Source: Billgrantia antri (GTDB taxonomy: Bacteria > Pseudomonadota > Gammaproteobacteria > Pseudomonadales > Halomonadaceae). Taken from it: DNA of 64,000 nucleotides. Location of the stretch: positions 434,001 through 498,000 of the forward strand of contig NZ_JAHYCA010000002.1 in the NCBI RefSeq assembly GCF_019430905.1, written 5' to 3'. The first letter of the stretch is position 1; the number at the start of each line of letters is the position of its first letter. A program made the position numbers and the translations under genes. Below, one piece after another: positions 21,664 to 29,843 of the stretch. The notes beneath the pieces were generated by a model. That model was given only the letters and a program-made list of their open reading frames with translations. It was not told where the DNA came from and did not search any database.

Positions 21664-22161
21664 TCAGGCGCGCTGTTCCATCTGCGTCAGTCCACTGCGA
21701 GACGCGAGGAAGCCTTCCAGTACGGCATGCTCCGCCCGCTTCTGCTTGATTACTGCCGTCAGGGCGGGATAGAGCGCCGGGACGGTGCTGGCCTCGCGCA
21801 GGTGTTCATGGAAGTGCAGCGAATACCCCGCGTCGGTCACTGCCTGGCTCAGGACGTCGAATGCCACGGCTGGCGTACTGACGAAGAAGGGAGGAGCGGA
21901 AGCAGCCTGTGGCGATGCCTGGGGAGGGGAGGCCTCCGGCAGGCCCAACTGACGCGACAGGCGGTGCAACTCCTCGACGCGCATTTCGCACTGGATGCCG
22001 AGCGAGGCCATCAGGCGGCTCACGGCGGTATCGAAAGGCAGGAAACTGAAGGCAAGGCGTCGATAGCGTGCCACCTCGGCGCGTTCGTGCGCCTCGGCGA
22101 GTGTCAACAGCTCATCCAGCACCAGGGCCAGCCTGGTGATCCTTGTTGGTTTTTCTGGCAT
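21664..22161 (-). CDS. Hypothetical protein, ferritin/rubrerythrin-like helical bundle suspected
   Basis: A 165-residue cytoplasmic protein that I do not recognise by family. It is almost entirely helical with a Pro/Ala/Ser-rich break at about residues 75-90. The first half contains AEVARYRRLAFSFLPFDTAV and EMRVEELHRLSRQLG; the end has IKQKRAEHAVLEGFLASR. Glu and His at helix spacing (E...ExxH) resemble the four-helix metal-binding bundle of rubrerythrins and DUF2383-type proteins, but a complete diiron ligand set is not evident. It stands alone, convergent with the UreI-like gene and divergent from the crotonase gene across 326 bp. Confidence 0.55.
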   Translation of the reverse strand: MPEKPTRITRLALVLDELLTLAEAHERAEVARYRRLAFSFLPFDTAVSRLMASLGIQCEMRVEELHRLSRQLGLPEASPPQASPQAASAPPFFVSTPAVAFDVLSQAVTDAGYSLHFHEHLREASTVPALYPALTAVIKQKRAEHAVLEGFLASRSGLTQMEQRA

Positions 22162-22487
22162 GGCAGTGTCCTCTTTTCGAAGGCCGAGCGTCAGCCGCTT
22201 CCCCGCATCAGCGGCGGCGTTTCATGATGCTCGCAGAAAGCCCCCGGTTTGCATGAGCTTCATCAAGTTTCGCGATGTTTAGGTCTGATGAACCAGTGAT
22301 TTCATCCACGAGTATGACGATAGCCACGCTGCTTCCCCGTTGCCCTGAGGTGGCTTCGTCCGACACGACACTGAACCTTCACTATAGACGAATTGGGGGA
22401 AAAACCATCGAAGCAAAATGAAACGAATGTTTGACAATGGTAGCCGCCTCGCCAGACTGCCCTGAGGGACGATACGAGGTAGCAAGC
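22162..22487. other. 326-bp intergenic region between divergent genes
   Basis: This is the shared upstream region of the ferritin-like gene (minus) and the crotonase gene (plus). It is locally AT-richer than its surroundings between about 22375 and 22440. A TTGACA occurs at 22432-22437 without a convincing -10 element 16-18 nt on. TATAG near 22383 lacks a good -35. I see no convincing small gene, RNA or long inverted repeat; short open frames here lack ribosome sites. Confidence 0.5.
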
Positions 22488-23318
22488 ATGACAAGACAAG
22501 TTTTTCATGAGCGGGTGACATTGGCGTTTCAGGACCATGTCGCCGAGGTTGCCCTGGCGCGGCCTCGCGAGCACAACGGTCTCGACTGGGCGATGATGGA
22601 TGGCCTGCTCGAGGCGCAGCAACGCCTGCGTGAACTTGAAGGTCTGCGTGCGGTAGTGCTCTCAGGAACAGGCGAGAGCTTCTGCGCCGGACTCGACATG
22701 GCTGCGATCATGACCCGCCCGGAGCGGCTGCCCTTGCTGCTGGCTCCCGACGAGCAGGGCATCAATCCGGTGCAGCGCCTGGCATTGGGTTGGCGTGACG
22801 TCGGCGTGCCGGTGATCGCCGCCCTGCACGGGCATGTCTATGGCGGTGGGTTGCAGATCGCCCTGGGCGCCGACATTCGTGTGGCGCATCCCAGGGCAAG
22901 GCTGGCGCTACTCGAGATCCTCTGGGGCATCATTCCCGACATGGGGATCAGCGTGACCGGCGCGAGCATTCGCAGCGACGTGCTGCGCGAGCTGGCCTGG
23001 ACCGGTCGCAAGGTAAGCGGCGGCGAAGCCGTGTCGCTTGGCCTGGCCACTCGGCTCGATGACGATCCCCAGCGCGCCGCGCGAGACATCGCCATGGAAG
23101 TGGCGGCCCGTTCGCCCAAGGCCGTGGCCGCGGCCCGTGAACTCTTCTCTAGTACCCCCGGCATGTCCGAGCGCGAGCGCCTGGCGCTGGAGGCGAGCCT
23201 GCAGCGGGGCCTGCTCGGCGGCGAGGAGCAGTTGGAGGCCGTGGCGGCCCGGATGGCCGGGAGAGAACCGCGCTTCGCCGGCCCGTATCGACCTGACGAT
23301 GCGTCCGATGACGGTTAA
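22488..23318 (+). CDS. Crotonase (enoyl-CoA hydratase/isomerase) family protein
   Basis: A 276-residue crotonase-fold protein. The oxyanion-hole segments are present: GESFCAGLDMAAIM (about 61-74) and the HGHVYGGGLQIALGADIRVA loop (about 112-131). ARLALLEILWGIIPDMG follows, in which a Glu sits where hydratases and isomerases keep a catalytic acid. Which reaction it catalyses cannot be told; proteins of this type are usually annotated as generic enoyl-CoA hydratases. The start at 22488 is preferred over one at 22431 because the homologous region begins there. It precedes radD by 33 nt in the same direction without obvious functional link. Confidence 0.88.
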   Translation: MTRQVFHERVTLAFQDHVAEVALARPREHNGLDWAMMDGLLEAQQRLRELEGLRAVVLSGTGESFCAGLDMAAIMTRPERLPLLLAPDEQGINPVQRLALGWRDVGVPVIAALHGHVYGGGLQIALGADIRVAHPRARLALLEILWGIIPDMGISVTGASIRSDVLRELAWTGRKVSGGEAVSLGLATRLDDDPQRAARDIAMEVAARSPKAVAAARELFSSTPGMSERERLALEASLQRGLLGGEEQLEAVAARMAGREPRFAGPYRPDDASDDG

Positions 23319-23351
23319 CATGACGGGCCTTGTCGCCTGCCGTGTCTTGCC

Positions 23352-25208
23352 ATGAGCCCTAGCGTTGCCTCCGATATGCCTGCTGTTGCGGCCCCTTCGC
23401 TGCGTCCTTACCAGCACGAGGCCGTGCGCCGCGTGGTGATGCACTTCCGCCACTCCGACGAGCCGGCAGTGGTGGTGCTCCCGACCGGCAGCGGCAAGTC
23501 GCTGGTCATCGCCGAGCTCGCGCGCCTCGCCCGCGGGCGGGTCCTGGTGCTGGCTCACGTGCGCGAATTGGTGGAGCAGAACCACGCCAAGTACCTGGCC
23601 TACGGGCTCGAGGCGGACATCTTCAGCGCCGGCCTGGGACGCAAGGAGAGTGCACGCCAGGTGGTGTTCGGCTCGGTGCAGTCGGTGGTGCGCAACATCG
23701 AGCGCTTCGACGACAGCCAATTCACCTTATTGGTGATCGATGAGTGCCATCGGGTCTCGCCGGACAAGGACGCCAGCTACCGTCGGGTGATCGAACGCCT
23801 GCGCCAGGCCAATCCGCGGCTCAAGGTGCTGGGGCTGACCGCCACGCCCTACCGCCTGGGGCAGGGCTTCATCTATCACCGTCACCACCACGGCATGGTG
23901 CGCGGTGACGACGACTGCTTCTTTCGCGACTGCGTGTTCGAGCAGCCACTACGGCTGATGGTCAAGCAGGGCTACCTGGCCGAGCCGCGGCGCGTGGATG
24001 CCGCCGTCGAGCGCTATGATTTCTCGGCGCTGGCACCGGCCACGGGTGGGCTGTTCCGGGAGGAAGATCTCAACCGGGTGGCGGCGGGCAATCGCGCCAC
24101 GCCGGGTATTGTCGCCGAGATCGTCGAGCGCGCCGCCAGGCGCCAGGGCGTGATGCTGTTCGCCGCCACGGTGGCCCATGCCGAGGAGATCCTTGGCTAC
24201 CTGCCGTCCGCCGAGGCGGCGCTGGTGACCGGCGAGACGCCGTCGCGCGAGCGTGAGCGTCTCATCGATGCCTTCAAGGCGCGTGAACTCAAGTATCTGG
24301 TCAACGTGGCGGTTCTCACCACCGGCTTCGACGCGCCCCACGTCGACCTGATCGCGATTTTGCGGCCCACCGAGTCGGTGAGCCTCTACCAGCAAATCGT
24401 CGGCCGCGGCCTGCGTCTCGCGCCGGGCAAGGCCGATTGCCTGATCCTCGACTACGCCGGCAACCCCTGGGATCTCTACGCGCCCGAGGTGGGCAGCCCA
24501 CGGCCGGCCTCGGACACCGAGCCGGTGCAGGTCGAGTGCCCTGCCTGCGGTCACGCCAATCTGTTCTGGGGCCGCAAGGAAGGGGAGCTCGTGATCGAAC
24601 ACTTCGGTCGCCGCTGCCAGGGGCTTGTTGGAGTGGCAACGGACGGCGTCGAGCATGGCGCGGCATTGGGCGCCAATAGAAAGCGTGGCGCGGCATCGGG
24701 CGCCTGTAAACCGTATCAGTGCGACTTTCGCTTCCGCTTCAAGGTATGTGGCGACTGCGGCACCGAGAACGATATCGCCGCGCGGCGCTGCCACGGCTGC
24801 CAAGCCCTGCAGGTGGATGCCGACGACAAGCTCAAGGAGGCGCTGCGCCTCAGGGATGCCCGGGTGCTGCGGGTGGCCGGCATGCTGCTCGAGGCCACCG
24901 TCAACGGCCGTGGGCTGCCGCGGCTCAAGGTGACCTATCACGACGAGGAGGGCACGACGCTGGCCGAATGGTTTGCCCTCGAGACATCGGCACAGCGCGC
25001 CGCTTTCGAGGCGGTGTTCCTGCGCGATCACTTGCGGGCGCCGGGAGCGCGCTGGCTGCCGTTGAGCGCGGAGGAAGTCGTCGCCGAGCGCCGGCGCTTG
25101 CGCCACCCCGATTTCGTGGTGGGACGCAAGGTGGGACGCCATTGGCAGGTGCGTGAGAAGTTGTTCGACTATACCGGGCGCTATCGCAAGGCCGAAGCGG
25201 CGGAGTGA
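23352..25208 (+). CDS. radD: DNA repair helicase-like ATPase RadD
   Basis: Superfamily 2 ATPase RadD (YejH), which helps RecA-mediated repair and interacts with SSB. At 618 residues it is about 30 longer than E. coli RadD. Walker A PTGSGKS is at residues 44-50, DECH at 130-133, and the C-terminal helicase motif STQ-region [20 protein letters not shown] is clear. The zinc-finger part has paired cysteines ([27 protein letters not shown]). Between RRCQG and CDFRFRF there is an insertion of about 20 residues encoded by an imperfect 30-bp tandem repeat (24654-24713). The reading frame is intact. Confidence 0.95.
   Translation: MSPSVASDMPAVAAPSLRPYQHEAVRRVVMHFRHSDEPAVVVLPTGSGKSLVIAELARLARGRVLVLAHVRELVEQNHAKYLAYGLEADIFSAGLGRKESARQVVFGSVQSVVRNIERFDDSQFTLLVIDECHRVSPDKDASYRRVIERLRQANPRLKVLGLTATPYRLGQGFIYHRHHHGMVRGDDDCFFRDCVFEQPLRLMVKQGYLAEPRRVDAAVERYDFSALAPATGGLFREEDLNRVAAGNRATPGIVAEIVERAARRQGVMLFAATVAHAEEILGYLPSAEAALVTGETPSRERERLIDAFKARELKYLVNVAVLTTGFDAPHVDLIAILRPTESVSLYQQIVGRGLRLAPGKADCLILDYAGNPWDLYAPEVGSPRPASDTEPVQVECPACGHANLFWGRKEGELVIEHFGRRCQGLVGVATDGVEHGAALGANRKRGAASGACKPYQCDFRFRFKVCGDCGTENDIAARRCHGCQALQVDADDKLKEALRLRDARVLRVAGMLLEATVNGRGLPRLKVTYHDEEGTTLAEWFALETSAQRAAFEAVFLRDHLRAPGARWLPLSAEEVVAERRRLRHPDFVVGRKVGRHWQVREKLFDYTGRYRKAEAAE
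24654..24713 (+). repeat. Imperfect 30-bp tandem duplication inside radD
   Basis: Two adjacent 30-nt units (24654-24683 and 24684-24713) agree at 23 of 30 positions, with the first 21 nt nearly identical (TGGCGCGGCAT core). They encode [10 protein letters not shown] and [10 protein letters not shown] in frame, in the zinc-finger linker of RadD, where E. coli RadD has no such sequence. Confidence 0.75.
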
Positions 25209-25237
25209 GGCCGACTCCAGCACCGCGAGTGGCGCGA

Positions 25238-25807
25238 TCAGCTCGAGTTTTCGACCTGCCGGGTATCGCCTTCCGGTTCTGGCTCGGCGTGGGGCTCATC
25301 GGTGTCGCCGACCTCGAACGATGCAAAGGGCGCCTGTGCGCCGGCGACAGGCTCGCCGAATGCCTCCTTGAGCAGGGCATTCTCGGGGTCCATGTCGATG
25401 CCGCCGTGGAACGTGCTGCCATCCTCGAGCATCAGACAGGGGGTCACGATCGTTCCCCTGACATTGGCACCCTTGTGAACCGTGGCACGATGCAGCGCCA
25501 CCAGGTTGCCCTCGACCTCGCCGGCGACATGCAGGGTGTGCGCGTAGACGTCTCCGAGGATGCGACCGCCCTGTCCCAGGGTGACGGTGTGCTGCTTGCA
25601 GGTGATCGTTCCCTCGACGTGCCCTTCGATGGTCAGGTCCTCACCGGCGTCGATGTCTCCGCGTACGCAGGTATGGCTGCCGATCACCGAGACGCTGGAC
25701 CTTGTTGCGGCTCTCTCCTGGCGGGGCGTGGGAGGCCGGTCGCTATCGTCTGCGACGATGCTGGACGTCGCAGTCGCCGATTGACGATGCTTTGCCTTGT
25801 GGAACAT
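25238..25807 (-). CDS. Bactofilin, soluble type
   Basis: A 189-residue protein with the bactofilin (DUF583) beta-helix at about residues 40-135: SVIGSHTCVRGDIDAGEDL, IEGHVEGTI, GRILGDVYAHTLHVAGEVEG and KGANVRGTIVTPCLMLEDG, the six-residue-rung periodicity typical of the fold. Charged, disordered tails flank it. Bactofilins polymerise without nucleotide into filaments that help place cell-wall enzymes or polar structures. No membrane segment is seen. It is divergent from a second bactofilin, sharing 152 bp upstream. Its stop is 29 nt from the convergent radD stop. Confidence 0.9.
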   Translation of the reverse strand: MFHKAKHRQSATATSSIVADDSDRPPTPRQERAATRSSVSVIGSHTCVRGDIDAGEDLTIEGHVEGTITCKQHTVTLGQGGRILGDVYAHTLHVAGEVEGNLVALHRATVHKGANVRGTIVTPCLMLEDGSTFHGGIDMDPENALLKEAFGEPVAGAQAPFASFEVGDTDEPHAEPEPEGDTRQVENSS

Positions 25808-25959
25808 GCAACCCTCCAGGTTCGATGAGTCATCATGCAGCCTAGTTCGACTCTCTTGTCATCAAAGCGTAGAGCTATGCGGCATCTGGCGGCTTTTTTA
25901 CTCCACCGCAGGTGAGGCCAGGCCCCTATAAGGGGGATGCGAGGATAGGGAGTAATGAC

Positions 25960-26538
25960 ATGGGCATTCAGACATGGCTTATCTTGCTTGGCGTGGTCTC
26001 CATGACACTGATCGTCTGGGACGGCGGGCGGCGCAAGAGAAAGCGCCTGGTGGCGGGAGTCACCCGGGAGGCTCCGCTACCGGCTTCGGCATTGAGCGAG
26101 CCGGTGGCCGAGGCGGCGAGAGTCGAACCGCCGGCCTTCGTCCGATTGCCGCAAGATCCCGAGGGTAGCCGTATCGGCATGGCGACACGGGTGACGGGTA
26201 GCCTGACGGCGCGTGAGCTGGTCGTGGTCAAGGGCAGCATCGAGGGGGCTGTCATCGCTCAGGATCACCCGGTCATGGTGACGATGAGCGGCAGCGTATC
26301 GGCGTATCTCGAAGGCCTTCAGGTCAGCATCGATGGGCATGTGGCAGGCATGATCAAAGCAGCGGACAAGGTTACGCTGCTATCGCGGGCATGCGTTAAG
26401 GGCACCGTGGAGGCCGGGCACCTCGAGTGTATCGCCGGGGCCCGCATACGAGGGGAAGTGATGCCGTTCGGCGGGCTCCCGCTGGTAGCGGGTACGAAGG
26501 CCGAGCCGGGCTTACCCTGCCCCCTGCACTCTTGCTAG
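25960..26538 (+). CDS. Membrane-anchored bactofilin-like protein
   Basis: A 192-residue protein. An N-terminal membrane helix (IQTWLILLGVVSMTLIVW, residues 3-20) is followed by basic GGRRKRKR. That N-terminal layout resembles the ZipA anchor. After a Pro/Ala-rich spacer, a bactofilin-type beta-helix runs from about 70 to 175 (GTRVTGSLTARELVVVKGSI-like rungs, SIDGHVAGMIKAADKVTLLS, KGTVEAGHLECIAGARIRGE). The start at 25960 has AGGGAG 7 nt upstream. Together with the divergent soluble bactofilin it could form a membrane-tethered and a soluble partner; that pairing is inferred from position only. Confidence 0.82.
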   Translation: MGIQTWLILLGVVSMTLIVWDGGRRKRKRLVAGVTREAPLPASALSEPVAEAARVEPPAFVRLPQDPEGSRIGMATRVTGSLTARELVVVKGSIEGAVIAQDHPVMVTMSGSVSAYLEGLQVSIDGHVAGMIKAADKVTLLSRACVKGTVEAGHLECIAGARIRGEVMPFGGLPLVAGTKAEPGLPCPLHSC

Positions 26539-26587
26539 ACTGCGTGATCGACCTTCAGACGAGCCCTGCCGGGAGGCTAGGCCCCGC

Positions 26588-27574
26588 GTGAGCGAGATGC
26601 CCCAGACAGACACGCCCGAGCGGCACGAGACGCCCGATGCCGCGGTGCAGACGGAGGCACTGGCGCGCCTGTTTGACGAGCCGATCACCGAGCTGCCCGA
26701 GGATCTCTACATCCCGCCGGAAGCGCTGCGCATCTTTCTCGAAGCCTTCGAGGGCCCGCTCGACCTGCTGCTTTACCTGATTCGTCGCCAGAACCTGGAT
26801 ATCCTGGCCATCGACGTAGCTGCCATCACCCGCCAGTACATCGAGTACGTGGAGTTGATGAAGGCCATGGAGATCGAGCTGGCCGGCGAATATCTGCTGA
26901 TGGCGGCGATGCTGGCCGAGATCAAGTCGCGCACCCTGCTGCCGCGCCCGCCCAAGGAGGGGAGCGAAGACGAGGAGGAGGATCCTCGCGCCGAGCTGAT
27001 CCGCCGCCTGCAGGAGTACGAGCAGCTCAAGAGTGCCGCCGAGGCGCTGGCCGAGCTGCCGCGGGTGGGCCGCGACTGGTTCCCGGCGCGGGCCGCGCTG
27101 CCGCCGTTGCAGGCGCGGGTCATCCACCCCGACGTGGAACTCGACGAGCTGCTTGGGGCGCTGGCCGGCATCCTGCGTCGGGCCGAGCTCAACCAGGCCC
27201 ACCAGGTGGGGCGCGAGGTACTCTCGACCCGCGAGCGCATGCTGGCGATCATGGAGCGGCTCAATCATGAGCATTACACGCCGTTCGAGGCCCTCTTCAC
27301 CCTGGAGGAAGGGCGAGCCGGGGTGATCGTCACCTTCATGGCCATTCTCGAACTGGCCAAGGAGGCGATGATCGAGATCGTGCAGAATGCGCCGCTATCG
27401 CCGATCCATGTACGCGCCCGCACACCGCGAGAGACGCCGGAGGAGGAGGCCTACGACGACGGCACCGATGTCGAGAGTCCCTTTGCCGAAGAGCCCTATG
27501 TCGAGGTGCCCTATGCCGAAGCGACGTGGGGCGAAGAAGAGCAGAGCATGTCGCGAGGGGATGACACCGCATGA
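26588..27574 (+). CDS. scpA: Segregation and condensation protein A
   Basis: Kleisin subunit of the SMC-ScpAB condensin-like complex, 328 residues (usual 250-300). The family core is clear: EAFEGPLDLLLYLIRRQNLD at about 55-74, then MAAMLAEIKSRTLLPRP. The C-terminal winged-helix part contains TPFEALFTLEEGRAGVIVTF. An acidic C-terminal tail of about 50 residues (EEEAYDDGTDVESPFAEEPY) is longer than in typical ScpA. The start is GTG at 26588; an ATG at 26597 is possible. It overlaps scpB by 4 nt. No smc gene is in the window. Confidence 0.95.
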   Translation: MSEMPQTDTPERHETPDAAVQTEALARLFDEPITELPEDLYIPPEALRIFLEAFEGPLDLLLYLIRRQNLDILAIDVAAITRQYIEYVELMKAMEIELAGEYLLMAAMLAEIKSRTLLPRPPKEGSEDEEEDPRAELIRRLQEYEQLKSAAEALAELPRVGRDWFPARAALPPLQARVIHPDVELDELLGALAGILRRAELNQAHQVGREVLSTRERMLAIMERLNHEHYTPFEALFTLEEGRAGVIVTFMAILELAKEAMIEIVQNAPLSPIHVRARTPRETPEEEAYDDGTDVESPFAEEPYVEVPYAEATWGEEEQSMSRGDDTA

Positions 27575-28428
27575 CCGCCTTGGAGTTGCCCGACAGCCTC
27601 GACGAGATTCTCGAGGCGGCGCTGCTGGCAGCCGCCGAGCCGCTATCGCTGGAGCGCCTCGAAGGGCTGTTCGACGACCACGAGCGACCGCAGCGGCGCA
27701 CACTGCGCGAGGCGCTGGAGCGGGTCGCGGTGCGCCATGACCGCGGTGCCATGGAGCTGATCGAGACCGCCTCGGGCTACCAGCTGCGCATTCGTCCGCG
27801 ACTGTCGCCCTGGGTCTCGCGGCTGTGGGACGAACGCCCGCAGCGCTACTCCCGGGCGTTGCTGGAAACCCTGGCATTGATCGCCTATCGCCAGCCGGTG
27901 ACCCGCGGCGATATCGAGGAGGTGCGCGGGGTGGCGGTGAGCAGTTCGATCATGCGCACGCTGGCCGAGCGCGGCTGGATTCGTGTGGTCGGTCATCGTG
28001 ACGTGCCGGGCCGGCCAGCGGTCTATGCCACCACCCGCCAGTTCCTCGACGATTTCGGGCTCAAGACGTTGGACGAATTGCCGCCCATGCATGAGCTGAA
28101 GGGGATGGCGGAGCCGATCTTCGAGGACGAAGCGCCGCCGCCCAGTGCCCTGTTGGCGCAGGCCGACGAGCCGGCGACCGGAGGGGAAGACGTCGGCGAA
28201 GGCGACGACGAGAACGAGGCGAATGGGCGTGTCGCTACAGATGATACGCTTGCCGAAACGACGGCCGGGACGGCCGACGAACCACACGCCGGGAAGGCGT
28301 CCGACAGGCCAGGGCTGAGTTTCGCCGATCTCGAGGCGCGCCTGGCCGAACGTGCCCGCACCAGCGTCGACGATGATGGCGGAGCGGGGGCGGAATCCAC
28401 CGTAGACGAGAAGTCAGACGACACATGA
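27571..28428 (+). CDS. scpB: Segregation and condensation protein B
   Basis: Dimeric winged-helix partner that bridges the ScpA kleisin; 285 residues. The conserved region covers about 1-180: [60 protein letters not shown] and the following [15 protein letters not shown]. The last 100 residues are low-complexity and acidic, and probably disordered. It overlaps both scpA and rluB by 4 nt, so the three genes form a translationally coupled operon. Confidence 0.95.
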   Translation: MTALELPDSLDEILEAALLAAAEPLSLERLEGLFDDHERPQRRTLREALERVAVRHDRGAMELIETASGYQLRIRPRLSPWVSRLWDERPQRYSRALLETLALIAYRQPVTRGDIEEVRGVAVSSSIMRTLAERGWIRVVGHRDVPGRPAVYATTRQFLDDFGLKTLDELPPMHELKGMAEPIFEDEAPPPSALLAQADEPATGGEDVGEGDDENEANGRVATDDTLAETTAGTADEPHAGKASDRPGLSFADLEARLAERARTSVDDDGGAGAESTVDEKSDDT

Positions 28429-29282
28429 CTAGCAACACCGAAAAACTGCAGAAGGTCCTGGCCCGCGCCGGGCTGGGCTCGCGCCGCGAGATGGAAGCGG
28501 CCATCGAGGCTGGGCGCGTCAAGGTCAACGGCAAGGTTGCCTCGCTCGGCGATCGTATCGAAATGCGCGACCGGGTCGCCTTCGACGACCGCCCGGTGAC
28601 CCTGCGTGGGGCCGAGGAGACGCCGCGCCGGGTGATCATGTACAACAAGCCGGAGGGCGAGCTGTGCACGCGCAAGGATCCGGAGGGCCGACGCACCGTG
28701 TTCGAACGCCTGCCGCGCCTCAAAGGCGAGCGCTGGATTGCCATCGGCCGCCTGGACATCAACACCAGCGGGCTGCTGCTGTTCACCACCGACGGCGAAT
28801 TGGCCAACCGGCTGATGCACCCCTCCACCCAGATCGAGCGCGAGTATGCCGTGCGGGTGATGGGCGAGGTGCGCAAGGAGCACGTGGTGGCGATGGTCGA
28901 GGGCGTCATGCTCGAGGACGGCCCGGCGCGCTTCACCGACGTGCAGGAATTCGGCGGCGAAGGCATCAACACCTGGTTCCACGTGGTGATCATGGAGGGG
29001 CGCAACCGCGAGGTGCGCCGGCTGTGGGAATCACAGGGACTGACCGTGAGCCGCCTCAAGCGGGTACGCTACGGCAACATCTTTCTCGACAAGCGGGCCA
29101 AGGCCGGCGAGTGGGTGGAGCTCTCCCAGGACGAGATCGACGACCTGGCGCAGTCCGCCGGCCTGACGCCGCGCAAGGTGCCCGAGTTGACTCCGGACGA
29201 GAAAAACCGCTGGAGCCGCGACAAGAACAAGCGGCGCCCGGTCCAGGCGATGCGCAAGCCCAGGAATTCCAACGGTAGGTAG
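28425..29282 (+). CDS. rluB: 23S rRNA pseudouridine(2605) synthase
   Basis: RsuA/RluB-family pseudouridine synthase of 285 residues. An N-terminal S4 RNA-binding domain ([20 protein letters not shown], residues 5-24) is followed by the catalytic domain. The catalytic Asp is in [20 protein letters not shown] (about 107-126). [20 protein letters not shown] and the [20 protein letters not shown] motif complete the family pattern. RluB rather than RsuA or RluE is inferred from length, the basic C-terminal tail ([15 protein letters not shown]) and the common scpAB-rluB arrangement. Confidence 0.92.
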   Translation: MTSNTEKLQKVLARAGLGSRREMEAAIEAGRVKVNGKVASLGDRIEMRDRVAFDDRPVTLRGAEETPRRVIMYNKPEGELCTRKDPEGRRTVFERLPRLKGERWIAIGRLDINTSGLLLFTTDGELANRLMHPSTQIEREYAVRVMGEVRKEHVVAMVEGVMLEDGPARFTDVQEFGGEGINTWFHVVIMEGRNREVRRLWESQGLTVSRLKRVRYGNIFLDKRAKAGEWVELSQDEIDDLAQSAGLTPRKVPELTPDEKNRWSRDKNKRRPVQAMRKPRNSNGR

Positions 29283-29314
29283 GGGCCGAGGCAGGACGAA
29301 AGTCAAAAAAGTCC

Positions 29315-29343
29315 TTGCCAGCCAAGGGTGCGATCAGTAATAT
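29315..29343 (+). promoter_or_regulatory. Sigma70-type promoter of the tandem tRNA-Lys genes
   Basis: TTGCCA (29315-29320), a 17-nt spacer and TAATAT (29338-29343), close to consensus at both boxes. Transcription would begin near 29350, just before the first tRNA at 29360. The GC-rich stretch after the -10 box is the kind of discriminator linked with stringent control of stable RNA genes. Confidence 0.85.
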
Positions 29344-29359
29344 CTGCACCCGTTCGGAA

Positions 29360-29435
29360 GGGTCGTTAGCTCAGTTGGTAGAGCAGTTGGCTTTTAACCA
29401 ATTGGTCGTAGGTTCGAATCCTACACGACCCACCA
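29360..29435 (+). tRNA. tRNA-Lys (anticodon TTT), copy 1
   Basis: A 76-nt cloverleaf with acceptor arms GGGTCGT and ACGACCC, discriminator A and encoded CCA (29433-29435). The anticodon loop CTTTTAA carries TTT. The T-arm has GGTTCGAATCC. It closely resembles E. coli tRNA-Lys as recalled. Confidence 0.99.
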
Positions 29436-29467
29436 TTTCCGGACCTGGATGCTTGCTGGCAAGTGCT

Positions 29468-29543
29468 GGGTCGTTAGCTCAGTTGGTAGAGCAGTTGGCT
29501 TTTAACCAATTGGTCGTAGGTTCGAATCCTACACGACCCACCA
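29468..29543 (+). tRNA. tRNA-Lys (anticodon TTT), copy 2
   Basis: Identical over all 76 nt to the copy at 29360, including the encoded CCA; 32 nt separate the two. Both are probably cut from one transcript that ends at the terminator directly downstream. Confidence 0.99.
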
Positions 29544-29549
29544 GATTTT

Positions 29550-29588
29550 GCGCCCCCGCTTCGTAAGAGGCGGGGGCGCTTTGCTTTC
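29550..29588 (+). terminator. Rho-independent terminator of the tRNA-Lys operon
   Basis: GCGCCCCCGC (29550-29559) and GCGGGGGCGC (29570-29579) form a perfect 10-bp GC stem, followed by TTTGCTTT. It begins 7 nt after the second tRNA. Confidence 0.9.
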
Positions 29589-29722
29589 GGCCCGCGTGCC
29601 CCTTGAACGCGTACCCCTTGAAATAGGGAGGCACGAACCGCATTTGGTACTAGCGTGAGTGTGCCTGGACCCGCCGTTGGTCGGCAGGTGTCGCAAACGG
29701 CGAAGTGAGGTAAACTCGCGTG

Positions 29723-29824
29723 AGGGGCTGAAGTGGCGAGAGACGCCACTGGCAGCCCAGGCGTATCGTCCGTGCGGAGCGTACGGCTTGCGATACACCC
29801 GGTACACGCAGGGGGAGCCCCTGC
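29723..29824 (+). promoter_or_regulatory. Structured leader upstream of nadA, riboswitch-like fold
   Basis: Four pairings can be traced by eye. AGGGGCT (29723-29729) pairs with AGCCCCT (29816-29822), enclosing two hairpins: AGTGGCG/CGCCACT (29732-29738 with 29744-29750) and GTATCG/CGATAC (29763-29768 with 29791-29796), the second extended by CCGTGC/GTACGG with one G-T pair and a GGAGC loop. An alternative hairpin GCAGGGG/CCCCTGC (29808-29814 with 29818-29824) uses the same 3' strand as the closing stem, so the two exclude each other. The element ends 19 nt before the nadA start. It matches no known riboswitch that I can identify. Confidence 0.5.
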
Positions 29825-29843
29825 AGTCACAGTGGTAGACACG

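Noticed and set aside
22279..22521. Small minus-strand gene of 80 codons in the 22162-22487 gap
   Set aside because: No ribosome site, no recognisable family and overlap with the crotonase start.
29315..29566. An 83-codon open frame with a duplicated GSLAQLVEQLAFNQLVVGSN peptide
   Set aside because: It is a translation of the two tRNA-Lys genes, a well known false protein.
29732..29750. Hairpin AGTGGCG/CGCCACT as a terminator
   Set aside because: No T-run follows and it lies inside the nadA leader; it fits better as one arm of the larger fold.
29733..29843. An N-terminal extension of NadA from a GTG at 29733
   Set aside because: The added residues have no counterpart in NadA proteins and would be coded by the inverted repeats of the leader.
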